This document shows positions 9,250 through 17,013 of a stretch of DNA of 64,000 bases, one piece after another. The number at the start of each line of letters is the position of its first letter. Within the stretch, counting starts at the first letter, position 1. This stretch comes from Chitinophaga polysaccharea (lineage in GTDB: Bacteria; Bacteroidota; Bacteroidia; Chitinophagales; Chitinophagaceae): the NCBI RefSeq assembly GCF_007829335.1, contig NZ_VIWO01000002.1, positions 124,001-188,000 on the forward strand, read 5' to 3'. The notes under the pieces were generated by a model, which searched no databases, was not told the origin of the DNA, and was given only the letters and a program-made list of their open reading frames with translations. The position numbers were made by a program, and so were the translations under genes.

Positions 9250-9495
9250 TTACAAAATAGCTGCCAGCTTACCATATTGCGTATAGCCGGTCCTGTTGTA
9301 TCTTCTCAACAGGGGGCCCGCTGCCTTAATTACTTTATATAGATACAGCGGCACAGACCACCCCGACCAGAAGAAGCTGGGACCCACAATGGCAAAGATT
9401 CCCAGTGTTTCTACCCAGGGCATTTTTAGTATTAACCCCGAAACAACGAAGGCTAGTGTTACCAGGTAGCTCCGAATAGGTTTTGCCTCAAGTGT
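9250..9495 (-). pseudogene. Remnant of a small two-TM membrane protein
   Basis: The minus strand is open here for 81 codons and reads as a convincing membrane protein: SYLVTLAFVVSGLILKMPW, then ETLGIFAIVGPSFFWSGW, then a basic tail ending at 9250. The frame is closed upstream by a stop at 9496-9498, and there is no ATG before the first hydrophobic stretch. That suggests the C-terminal end of a gene whose start has been lost. Composition and hydrophobic pattern argue for real coding history. The family was not recognised. An unusual start (CTT/TTG region) for an intact 80-residue protein is an alternative. Confidence 0.4.
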
Positions 9496-9624
9496 CTATC
9501 GCCTGCACTCAAATCTAAGGATTATAGTGATAGCGGTGTATATTCGGGAGGCATCTTTGCGCCATGAAAAATTACTAATAGCAGTAAAAATCCTTTCTAA
9601 CTTTAAGGAATATCTGAGATAGAT

Positions 9625-9787
9625 ATGCAGCGACTATTATTTATTGGAGTGTTATTATTATCGGCTTGCACATGGAATGTCAATCGCGTAATAGGAACTT
9701 ATCGTAGCACTTGCTTTCTACATATTTATCCGGCGGTTATTTTATTTTGACGTTGGATAGCTCGTGTAACTTCTCCTATCAATTTGC
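9625..9787 (+). pseudogene. Frameshifted, truncated lipoprotein gene remnant
   Basis: An ATG at 9625 begins MQRLLFIGVLLLSACTWN, a textbook lipoprotein signal peptide with a lipobox cysteine, and continues to GTYRST before reaching a stop at 9748-9750. In the next frame, from about 9711, the sequence continues sensibly as YLSGGYFILTLDSSCNFSYQF. This is the kind of strand pattern seen after the lipobox in small Bacteroidota lipoproteins (G-Y-F-x-L-x-L-D-S-x-x-x-F-S-Y). Coding sense then ends at the 3' end of the convergent MFS gene (9788). The gene looks broken by a frameshift and truncated by rearrangement. Confidence 0.45.
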
Positions 9788-11041
9788 TTACCTGGAGAAA
9801 AAAGAAGGCTTTCTCTCCTTCATCTTCATCAACACCCACACACCCGATAAAAAAGTAAGTATACCGGCAATATGTACAGCCCAAACCAGCCCCACCAGCT
9901 GCGCTACAATGCCCGACATAACGGCGCCCACGGCATATCCTATATCTCTCCAAAATCTATATACCCCCAGGGAAGAAGCCCGCCAGGAAGGATGCGCCGC
10001 ATCGCTCACTGCGGCCAGCAACGCAGGATACACCATAGCAGTGCCGGCGCCTAAGAGCACGGAGCCTATCATACCGGACATAAAAGGGGAGAAGAGCAAC
10101 AAACCAATTACTACATGGCCGGCGGCCTGGGTAAACATCCCCCATACAATCAGTGGCTTCCTGCCAACACGATCTGTCAGCGGCCCGGTTACTACCTGCC
10201 CCACACCCCACACCACCGGGTAAATAGCTTTTATCCAGCCAATCCCTTCCAGGCCCACACCCGCGGAAACAAAAAGCAAGGGGAATACGCCCCACGACAT
10301 ACCATCGTTGAGATTATTGATAAGCCCTGCTTGTGATACGGCAAACAGGTTTTTATTTTTAATACTGGTTTCTTTAAATACCCACCACAGGTTAGGCCGG
10401 TGTGGCCGCTCCCCGGAGGTAGTAATAGCTACCTGGCTGGCCTCCAGCGTGGCATAGGAGCGGGTATCCCGGATAATAAAAATAGACAATAACAATCCAA
10501 AAATCGTATAGGCGATACCGATATAGAAGGGTTGGGGTCTTAATCCATATTGCGCCGCTATGTAACCGGTGAGTAATGCCGTTAGGCCCACGGCGCCGTA
10601 ACCGGCAGCTTCATTGAGGCCCATGGCCAGGCCTCTTTTCTTGGGACCTACCAGGTCAATTTTCATGTTGACGGTCATCGACCAGGTGAAACCCTGGCTC
10701 ATACCCAGTAATACATTGGCCAGGATAATCCAGTTCCACGACGGGCCCCAGGCGAGCAAAAAAGGTACGGGTAACCCGATGATCCATCCCAATATCAATA
10801 CCCGTTTACGGGTCAGCTTGTCGGCCAGTACACCGGATACCAGGTTGGTAAATGCTTTCACCACACCAAAGGCAATGATGAAGGAAAACACAACAATGTC
10901 GGAGGCAATCTTAAATTCTTCTGACCCTACCAGGGGCACTATGGTACGCTCCAATCCCACCATACCTCCCACGAGGCAGTTTACCAGCACCAGCAACACA
11001 AATTGCTGCCAGTTTTCTTTTAATCCCAATTTGATCTCCAC
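9788..11041 (-). CDS. MFS transporter (12 TM)
   Basis: This major facilitator superfamily permease has about 417 residues from a GTG start at 11041, which lies 14 nt after the stop of the ArsR-rhodanese gene. A longer form from 11107 would overlap that gene. Hydrophobic segments are spaced for 12 helices. The loop 2-3 motif appears as SGVLADKLTRKRVL and its repeat in the second half as GPLTDRVGRKPLIV. The gene is the last of a three-gene operon with a rhodanese-fused ArsR regulator and an exported rhodanese-like protein. The substrate may therefore be a sulfur- or metalloid-related anion or a toxic compound, but this is inference from context only. Confidence 0.85.
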   Translation of the reverse strand: MEIKLGLKENWQQFVLLVLVNCLVGGMVGLERTIVPLVGSEEFKIASDIVVFSFIIAFGVVKAFTNLVSGVLADKLTRKRVLILGWIIGLPVPFLLAWGPSWNWIILANVLLGMSQGFTWSMTVNMKIDLVGPKKRGLAMGLNEAAGYGAVGLTALLTGYIAAQYGLRPQPFYIGIAYTIFGLLLSIFIIRDTRSYATLEASQVAITTSGERPHRPNLWWVFKETSIKNKNLFAVSQAGLINNLNDGMSWGVFPLLFVSAGVGLEGIGWIKAIYPVVWGVGQVVTGPLTDRVGRKPLIVWGMFTQAAGHVVIGLLLFSPFMSGMIGSVLLGAGTAMVYPALLAAVSDAAHPSWRASSLGVYRFWRDIGYAVGAVMSGIVAQLVGLVWAVHIAGILTFLSGVWVLMKMKERKPSFFSR

Positions 11042-11054
11042 GATAATAGCTTGA

Positions 11055-11717
11055 TTATTTGGTGGTAACCGGGTAGCCCTTCGCGGCCCAGTCAGGGAAA
11101 CCTTCATATAGCCTTTGCGCCTTATAGCCTTTTTTCTTCAGCAGGGCTACGGCTTCATCGGCAAACACACAGAAGAGACCACGGCAGTAAGCAATCACCG
11201 TTTTATTTTTGGGTAATGTTTTCAGGATGCTGCTCAATTCATCTATCGGGGCAGACAGCGCCCGGTGTATATGTCCCCGCTTATATTCTTCTGCTGATCG
11301 AACATCCAGCAAAATTACCCTGTCTTTTTCCAACAGGGCAACCAGTGCTTCGGCATCAATGCTCTCGATAGGACCGTATCCTTTCCGGAAATCACTCACC
11401 ACTTTTTCTACTTCGGCGTTATACACGATGCCCAACGCACGCAAGGCCGCCCAGGCATTAAACACGTTTTCACCTGCCAGGGAATATAAAATAAAGTTGC
11501 CATCCCGCGTGATGCTGACCAGCTTCGCGTTTTTCAATACCTGTAAATGCTGAGAAGCGTTCGCCACCGACATGCCCGTATGGTTGGCAATCTGTTCTAC
11601 GGAAAAAGGACCTTGCCCCAGCAGGTCAATGATCTCCAGGCGATGGGGATTACCCATCGCCTTCGTGATCTTCGATAACTCGTCATACACTTTGTCCTTA
11701 AACGCCCGCTTCGTCAT
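11055..11717 (-). CDS. ArsR-family regulator fused to a rhodanese domain
   Basis: The product has 220 residues. Residues about 5-95 are a winged helix of the ArsR/SmtB type (KAMGNPHRLEIIDLLGQGP, then ANHTGMSVANASQHLQVLKNAKLV). Residues about 115-220 are a rhodanese domain with the active-site loop YCRGLFCVFA carrying two cysteines, preceded by ILLDVRSAEEYKRGHI. The canonical ArsR metal-binding ELCVCDL motif is absent. The rhodanese cysteines may therefore be the sensor, for example by persulfidation, as in other sulfur-responsive regulators; that is inference. It sits between an exported rhodanese-like gene and an MFS gene, and an ArsR-style palindrome lies at 12196-12219 upstream of the operon. 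The ATG at 11717 is preferred over the GTG at 11726. Confidence 0.88.
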   Translation of the reverse strand: MTKRAFKDKVYDELSKITKAMGNPHRLEIIDLLGQGPFSVEQIANHTGMSVANASQHLQVLKNAKLVSITRDGNFILYSLAGENVFNAWAALRALGIVYNAEVEKVVSDFRKGYGPIESIDAEALVALLEKDRVILLDVRSAEEYKRGHIHRALSAPIDELSSILKTLPKNKTVIAYCRGLFCVFADEAVALLKKKGYKAQRLYEGFPDWAAKGYPVTTK

Positions 11718-11725
11718 ACCGCACA

Positions 11726-12160
11726 CTATTTTTGAGTAGGATAATGTTGATCGATCCAGTTTACTTTCACGTTCTTCTCAATGTTCAATAGCCTTGCCTG
11801 TTTGAATCCCATTTCGGTCAACGTTTTAAATGCGGGCCGAACATTCGGGCATTTATCAAATGGGCAGCAGCCACAGTAGATCACTACTTCTTTATTTTTG
11901 TCAGTAGTTTTCAAAACCTGTCTAAGCTTGGCTAAACTTTCTGCATCTGATGCAGGGCCTATGTCAATACTGTTTTTGATAATTGCGCCCGGGCCTACGG
12001 ATAAAATGAGCAGGTTACCATCTTTTTGATGGGTAATGGCATCTGCCAATACCGCTGGCGCCATTAACTGTGCAGGTGTCCAGGGTTCTGCTTTTTGTTG
12101 CGCTGATAAGCCTTGTATACAGGCTATTAACCCCATCATCAACAAAGAGAAATACTTCAT
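11726..12160 (-). CDS. Exported rhodanese-like protein with CxCCxxxxC cluster
   Basis: This 144-residue protein begins with a signal peptide (MKYFSLLMMGLIACIQGLSA). It carries a rhodanese-like fold whose active-site loop reads VIYCGCCPFDKCPNVRPAF, unusually rich in cysteine. The preceding strand is NLLILSVGPGAIIKNSI. It is the first gene of the minus-strand operon with the ArsR-rhodanese regulator (stop 9 nt before that gene's ATG) and the MFS transporter. Location is periplasmic. It may carry or transfer sulfane sulfur, or bind a metal, in the same stress response; the cysteine cluster is seen, the function is inferred. Confidence 0.8.
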   Translation of the reverse strand: MKYFSLLMMGLIACIQGLSAQQKAEPWTPAQLMAPAVLADAITHQKDGNLLILSVGPGAIIKNSIDIGPASDAESLAKLRQVLKTTDKNKEVVIYCGCCPFDKCPNVRPAFKTLTEMGFKQARLLNIEKNVKVNWIDQHYPTQK

Positions 12161-12195
12161 AAGCTCTTTTTTTGACGAAAGTAGGGGATATTTAA

Positions 12196-12219
12196 CTATT
12201 CAACAAAATTATTGAATAG
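12196..12219 (-). promoter_or_regulatory. Palindromic operator with a -7 box as its centre
   Basis: Perfect 8-bp arms CTATTCAA (12196-12203) and TTGAATAG (12212-12219) flank an 8-nt centre. Read on the minus strand, that centre is TAATTTTG, an exact TAnnTTTG -7 element of Bacteroidota promoters. It lies 36-59 nt upstream of the ATG at 12160. A bound ArsR-type repressor would cover the -7 box. I saw no clear TTTG -33 element at standard spacing. Confidence 0.65.
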
Positions 12220-12255
12220 ATTTAGGTGTCTTCCTAAGTAACGAAACAGGAAAGG

Positions 12256-12408
12256 TCAGGGCTGATAATCCAGCATCCGCTCTATCACAAGGGTAATTCT
12301 ACCTGTGGTAACAAGATGAATACAATTTTTCTCTTCGTCATGATACATAAGTATTGCGCCACCAGCAACTACCCAAGGACATTCATGCGTCAGAAAAGGA
12401 CAAGGCAT
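12256..12408 (-). CDS. Possible 50-residue small protein (doubtful)
   Basis: A minus-strand ATG at 12408 opens a 50-codon frame (MPCPFLTHECPWVVAGG..., ending IERMLDYQP). The residue pattern is protein-like, with two cysteines near the start and alternating hydrophobic strands. Against it, the start lies only 9 nt beyond the terminator hairpin of the preceding receptor gene, leaving no room for a promoter. It would need read-through. No family was recognised. The rest of the stretch 12161-12466 holds the operator at 12196-12219 and the terminator at 12418-12443. Confidence 0.2.
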   Translation of the reverse strand: MPCPFLTHECPWVVAGGAILMYHDEEKNCIHLVTTGRITLVIERMLDYQP

Positions 12409-12417
12409 AAACTAAAA

Positions 12418-12443
12418 CAGGCGCCTCTCTGCAGAGGCGCCTG
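12418..12443 (-). terminator. Rho-independent terminator of the TonB receptor gene
   Basis: Perfect 11-bp arms CAGGCGCCTCT and AGAGGCGCCTG are separated by a 4-nt loop. They are followed on the minus strand by TTTTAGTTT. The hairpin starts 23 nt after the stop codon at 12467. Confidence 0.85.
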
Positions 12444-12466
12444 TAGGTTATACAGATGAGAATAGT

Positions 12467-14899
12467 TTAGAACTTATACGTCACATTACCGGAAAAGCGC
12501 CTGGGCATCTGTGGCTCCAGGGTACTCCAGCCTTTATAGTAGATCTGGTTAGTGAGATTGTCCAGTTTAAACGCCACACCAAATTTGTTGGTGTTGTAAA
12601 ACAGGGAACCATTCAGCACGGTATAGGAAGGCAATGTGAAAGTACCGGTGGTAGCGCGGTTCAGGATAATGTTTTCACCGGCGTAGTTGCCGCCAAAACC
12701 AATACCAAACCCTTTAACAGCACCCTGCTGGAATTTGTAAGTCACCCAAAGGTTAGCCAGGTTTTGAGGACCGGCTTCTTCGGGGCGCCTGTTTATATAA
12801 TCCGTGGCGTCTGTTTTGGTGATCTTACTATCATTATAGCTATAGCCAGCAATGACATTTAAGCCGGCTACCGGGTTGGCAGTGATCTCTGCATCGACAC
12901 CACGGCTATATTTTTCCCCGCCCTGGTTATAGTACCGTGGCTGATGAGGGATTTCCATGATAATATTTTTCACCTTGATATCGTAATAACTTACGGAACC
13001 GGTGATCATACCTCCCAGCAGGCTGGCTTTCACGCCCGCTTCCAGCTGGTTGGCCTGCTCAGGTTTGAAGGTTTTAATACTGTTGTCGCCCTGCTGCTTA
13101 GGTGCGCTGTTGGCATTGGAGAAGCCATTCATATAATTGGCGAAAACAGACAAGGTATTGGGAATAGGTTGATATACCAGGCCAAACTTAGGCGACACGG
13201 TAGTTTGCTGGTACTTATCGTTTTTATTGAGCGTCAGTCCCCCGTTGGTGAAATGGTCCACGCGCAGGCTTACCATCGCTGATAAGTTAGGCAGGAAGTT
13301 AAACACATCGGATACATACGCGCTGTACACATCCTGTTTCAGGTTGGCATTTTGCAGCGGCAATGCATTTAGCAGCGAATCAGTATGCTGTTTGGAAAGG
13401 ATGCCATTGTCGGCGCCGGCCATATTGATGATGCCGTTCATGGCATAACCGGTGGCGCTGCTCACGGAACCGCGACTGAAATAATCCAGTCCGGCTACCA
13501 GCCGGTTGCGGAACTGACCTATTTTGAAATCACCGCTGAAGTTTTGCTGGATATCCGTGGTATTGGTGCTACCATTCTGGTAGCTGATATACCGGGCAAA
13601 AGTAGGGGAAATGTTCGGAAACCCGGGTGTGCTGGCAGACCCTTCATACAGGTAAGAATAATATCCTTCAGATTTGGCTGTTCCTCTCGACACAATCGTC
13701 TGGGAGGTCCATGTATCGGAAAGTTTATATACGGCCTGTGCCTGCACACTGGAGGTGGGCGTTTTAATGCTCAGGTTATTGCTGGTATAAGAGCGCCGGT
13801 AATCATATCCCAGCGCGGCCAGGTTCTTGGCAAACAGCGATGATCCGCGGTCAAAAAATAACATAGTGGGATTGGTGCTTTCGGCTGATAGGAATTCTGT
13901 ATTCAGCATCAGGGTGAGGCGATCGTTCACTTTGTAGGTGAGGGAGGGAGCAATAAAACGTCTTTTCGCGAATCCTGCATCCTGGAAGCTGTTTTCATCA
14001 TGATAGGCGCCGGTTACACGTAGGAGCACCTTTTTATCTCTATCCAGCGGGGTGTTAATGTCCATCGTTAAGCGGTTCAAACCATAGCTGCCACCAGTGT
14101 AACTGATCTCTCCTCCAAAATGATCATAAGGCTTTTTGGTAATGGTGTTGATCAAACCACCGTAGGAGATAACGGAGCTGCCAAACAGGGTGCCCGACGG
14201 GCCTTTTACTACTTCAATCCGGTCTATGTTGATCACATCCAGGCCGCCGTTAGTTAAGCCAGGCAATCCATTTACCAGCGTAGGCTGTACGGCAAACCCA
14301 CGGAGGGAATAGTAGCCGGCGCCATCGCCTTCACGACCGGTAGAGGACCACAGTTTGCTCAGCCCCGGCGCATTATTCAACGCTTCGTCATAGCTGCTCA
14401 CTACCTGGTCTTTCAGCAGGTCGGCCGAAATAACACTGTACACCTGCGGATTTTCTATATTCTTGAGCGGCAGTTTGGCTACGTAGTCGCTGTTGCTTTT
14501 CGTATATTTATTTCGGGTACCGGTAATCTCTACTTCATTTAAATTCTTTTCGGATATATTCAGGCGGAGATTGATAGTAATGGTTTTATCTTTTACTACG
14601 GTCACCGGTTGGCTGCTGGTTTCATAACCTGTGAGCGATACCTGTAGGGTGTACTGGCCCGGCACAATATTACGCAGCAGGTAGGTGCCATCGTCGTCTG
14701 TTACGGTCGTCTTCTTACTGCCCTTTAATACCACCACTACGCCCGGCGCCGGCTTGTTGTCTGAGGTAGTAACCAATCCTTTTATGCTGCCGCCGTTGTC
14801 GATGTCGGAGGCGAAGCCCGCTCCGTAAAAGAGCAGGTTGATAAGCAATCCATACCAGAGGGTACGGCTGAAAAATTTTCCTGTCAGTAATGTATCCAT
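12467..14899 (-). CDS. TonB-dependent siderophore-type receptor
   Basis: This 810-residue outer-membrane receptor has a signal peptide, then a carboxypeptidase-regulatory-like domain (GGSIKGLVTTSDNKPAPG to LTGYETSSQPV). A plug follows with APGLSKLWSS, YSLRGFAVQPTLVNGLPG and IEVVKGPSGTLFGSS. The C-terminal 22-strand barrel ends in a terminal aromatic (FSGNVTYKF). The plug and barrel match the FhuA/FpvA siderophore-receptor class rather than SusC. The ATG at 14899 places the signal peptide correctly; earlier in-frame starts would add an implausible leader. It is 44-50 percent similar by eye to the receptor at 47993, sharing LPLKNIENPQVYS and FGGNYA. It is transcribed alone with a strong terminator. 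The ligand, probably a ferric siderophore, is inferred. Confidence 0.92.
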   Translation of the reverse strand: MDTLLTGKFFSRTLWYGLLINLLFYGAGFASDIDNGGSIKGLVTTSDNKPAPGVVVVLKGSKKTTVTDDDGTYLLRNIVPGQYTLQVSLTGYETSSQPVTVVKDKTITINLRLNISEKNLNEVEITGTRNKYTKSNSDYVAKLPLKNIENPQVYSVISADLLKDQVVSSYDEALNNAPGLSKLWSSTGREGDGAGYYSLRGFAVQPTLVNGLPGLTNGGLDVINIDRIEVVKGPSGTLFGSSVISYGGLINTITKKPYDHFGGEISYTGGSYGLNRLTMDINTPLDRDKKVLLRVTGAYHDENSFQDAGFAKRRFIAPSLTYKVNDRLTLMLNTEFLSAESTNPTMLFFDRGSSLFAKNLAALGYDYRRSYTSNNLSIKTPTSSVQAQAVYKLSDTWTSQTIVSRGTAKSEGYYSYLYEGSASTPGFPNISPTFARYISYQNGSTNTTDIQQNFSGDFKIGQFRNRLVAGLDYFSRGSVSSATGYAMNGIINMAGADNGILSKQHTDSLLNALPLQNANLKQDVYSAYVSDVFNFLPNLSAMVSLRVDHFTNGGLTLNKNDKYQQTTVSPKFGLVYQPIPNTLSVFANYMNGFSNANSAPKQQGDNSIKTFKPEQANQLEAGVKASLLGGMITGSVSYYDIKVKNIIMEIPHQPRYYNQGGEKYSRGVDAEITANPVAGLNVIAGYSYNDSKITKTDATDYINRRPEEAGPQNLANLWVTYKFQQGAVKGFGIGFGGNYAGENIILNRATTGTFTLPSYTVLNGSLFYNTNKFGVAFKLDNLTNQIYYKGWSTLEPQMPRRFSGNVTYKF

Positions 14900-15191
14900 A
14901 ATCCTATGCTTAATAATTTGCTGGCGCAAAATTCGGGTACTTATCCCGCCGGAGATAATCCGATACGGAATTTGATTTACGCGATGCGGAAAAAACATCG
15001 GGATCACCGGTGGGTAATAATTTCATGTTAAATTGACACTTATTTTTATATATCTAAGGGGCCATGCACATCACCGGTCATTTGTACTACCTGGAAAAAA
15101 TTACGCCGCCAATAGGACCAACCTTTTTTTTGATAACGCATTCTTGTCTTGCCATCGCCATAATTTGTTTTTTTTTAACAGCGTTAGCCCA
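14900..15191. other. Intergenic leader region, no gene seen
   Basis: This stretch lies upstream of the TonB receptor. It holds poly-T and poly-A runs (for example around 15125 and 15170) and no frame with coding character on either strand. I found no clear Fur-type palindrome by eye. Confidence 0.4.
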
Positions 15192-15370
15192 ATGTCTCCC
15201 CAGGATTACTGCGCCAGCTTTGCCCGCGTGCCGGGCGAACATGGTATAGAAACCCATATCCGTCCCTGGATGGTAGATAACGCGATGGGCTTCCGTGGAT
15301 GCACACCGGCGATTTCCCCCGCTTCGATCTCACAGATATGATTTTTACTACGCTGAACGATGCCCGGTAA
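15192..15370 (+). pseudogene. Frameshifted fragment of an unidentified enzyme gene
   Basis: From 15192 one frame reads MSPQDYCASFARVPGEHGI then ETHIRPWMVDNAMGF. From about 15296 a second frame continues sensibly as WMHTGDFPRFDLTDMIFTT and LNDAR, then a stop at 15368. Both pieces have protein-like composition, rich in W, H, D and R as in secreted glycosidases, and neither alone makes a full gene. I could not name the family with confidence. The fragment ends 6 nt before the stop of the convergent SUKH gene, suggesting it was truncated by that gene's arrival. Confidence 0.35.
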
Positions 15371-15376
15371 TAGCTG

Positions 15377-16726
15377 CTATGGCATTTGTTGCAACTGTTG
15401 TAGTGTGAGCGGGTATTCTTCTAATCGTCGTTTTAAATTAGATAAGATGTAGGAGTCGGCGCTGTGCGGCTTGGAGGCGAGGTGCTTGTATATGGGCAAC
15501 AACTGCGGATCTTTTACTCCTGATAGTGCCTGTAGGGCCGTGCGTATAACGTCTTCCGATTCATCCTTCAACCCGCTGATAAAAGCGGAGAGATAAGCGC
15601 TTTTATCTTCCAGTTTGCCCAGGGTATATAACGCCGTAACACGTATATCGGCCAGCGCATGATTTACAAAGGGCGCAACTAACGGGCCAAACGGGTATTG
15701 GCTCTCGGTGAGAAGATAAGTACAGAAACGGAATGTTTCGCCGTCCTGCACCATCGGTAGTTGGGTTGTCACCAACGCACACCATTCTGCACAACGGTTT
15801 TTTGCATACCAGTAAATAAATTTAACGATGTCTTGGAAGTGTTCTTCCCAGGAGGCCAACAGATAAGGTTTCGCCCGGTTGTAATCAAACTTGGTTAATA
15901 TTTGCAGCCATTGCAGGTGAGTTGCCTGATCCGCCTGTTGCAGGGCAATTTCCAACTGGCCTGTTGTTACGCTGCCCAATACCGCTTTCGCGACGATACC
16001 ATTCAGGCATTCCGTTTTAAACACCGGGTCCGTGGACGATTGATATTGTTCCAGCAGGACGGCCATACTTCCGCTCCGCCGGTAGCCGTACCAGGGAGCG
16101 GTGTCGGCAGTAAGATCGCCGGAAATAACTTCGTCCAGCCAGCCCTCATACCAGTCCAGGAAATTATCAGCAAAGGAAAACACTGGTTGCGCCAGGTCCA
16201 GGTCAATATTTACCACGCGGCCGGCGTGCGGGCCATTCAGTAGTAATCCGTGATAATAGCTGCAGCCCTGCGAGCCAATAGGCAGTATGCCGGCAAATAC
16301 CCGGCCTAACGCCGCTGTATATACGTCGTCTGCCAGATTATCGACCAGCAGGTCATGCTTTAACGTTTCCCAATAAGCAGCCGGCATACCGGGATAGATG
16401 TTCACCGCCTGCTGCAGGTAATCCGAAGGTGCTCCGATAAACTCGTCTGTATTTTCTTCCATCGGATAAATACCATAAAATGGCCCCGCGGCGGAATCCA
16501 TGTAGGAAGGGCCTCCATTACCTATGGCGGTAAGGAAGGCTTTATAACAGGCAGGTAACATAATTTCCTGAGCAAGTTCAAACGCCGCTACCTGCTCAGG
16601 TTTGAGCGGTGTATGCAAAATATATTGATGATCGCTCGCGCCAAACGTTTTATGTTCGCTGTCTGCTTCACGTGCCAGAACTAATTTGGCCTTTATCCTG
16701 CTGATCTGTTTTTCAAATACTGACAT
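15377..16726 (-). CDS. SUKH (SMI1/KNR4)-domain protein with HEAT-like C-terminus
   Basis: This is a 449-residue cytoplasmic protein. The first half fits the SMI1/KNR4 (SUKH) superfamily, with LPACYKAFLTAIGNGGPSY, then the conserved FAGILPIGSQGCSYYHGLL and VVNIDLDLAQPVFSFADNF. The C-terminal quarter resembles HEAT repeats (DIRVTALYTLGKLEDKSA, then EDVIRTALQALSGV). SUKH proteins are often immunity proteins against contact-dependent or polymorphic toxins, but many are orphans. No toxin gene is adjacent. The start at 16726 (MSVFEKQISRI) is preferred because the six residues before it look like leader. It converges on the remnant at 15192-15370. Confidence 0.8.
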   Translation of the reverse strand: MSVFEKQISRIKAKLVLAREADSEHKTFGASDHQYILHTPLKPEQVAAFELAQEIMLPACYKAFLTAIGNGGPSYMDSAAGPFYGIYPMEENTDEFIGAPSDYLQQAVNIYPGMPAAYWETLKHDLLVDNLADDVYTAALGRVFAGILPIGSQGCSYYHGLLLNGPHAGRVVNIDLDLAQPVFSFADNFLDWYEGWLDEVISGDLTADTAPWYGYRRSGSMAVLLEQYQSSTDPVFKTECLNGIVAKAVLGSVTTGQLEIALQQADQATHLQWLQILTKFDYNRAKPYLLASWEEHFQDIVKFIYWYAKNRCAEWCALVTTQLPMVQDGETFRFCTYLLTESQYPFGPLVAPFVNHALADIRVTALYTLGKLEDKSAYLSAFISGLKDESEDVIRTALQALSGVKDPQLLPIYKHLASKPHSADSYILSNLKRRLEEYPLTLQQLQQMP

Positions 16727-17013
16727 TGTTGTTCCGGTTAACAAGAAAACATTCTCTTTTTTTCAATGGCAAGGTACTAAACCGGATATTACCTGCCGCC
16801 GGTTATTTTTATTATTTATGAAGAGATATTTGTATCTTGCAATTAAATGTTTAGTTGACAATTAATTAGACGCCGCTATAGTATTGCTAAAATTCCACGT
16901 GATCGCACCTTTAAGCATCGCTTACGTATAAACGGAAACCTATGAAAACCGGTTCTTCCTTAAACGGGAAAACCGGTATATTGTATCGCTCAACTAAAAC
17001 GGTAATAGTATTT

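Noticed and set aside
9711..10223. A 170-codon plus-strand frame
   Set aside because: Only its first part is the lipoprotein remnant; from 9788 on it is antisense to the MFS gene and has antisense composition.
15033..15341. A 102-codon plus-strand frame taken as a whole gene
   Set aside because: The first half is AT-rich leader without coding character; only the part from 15192 looks coding, and it needs a frameshift.
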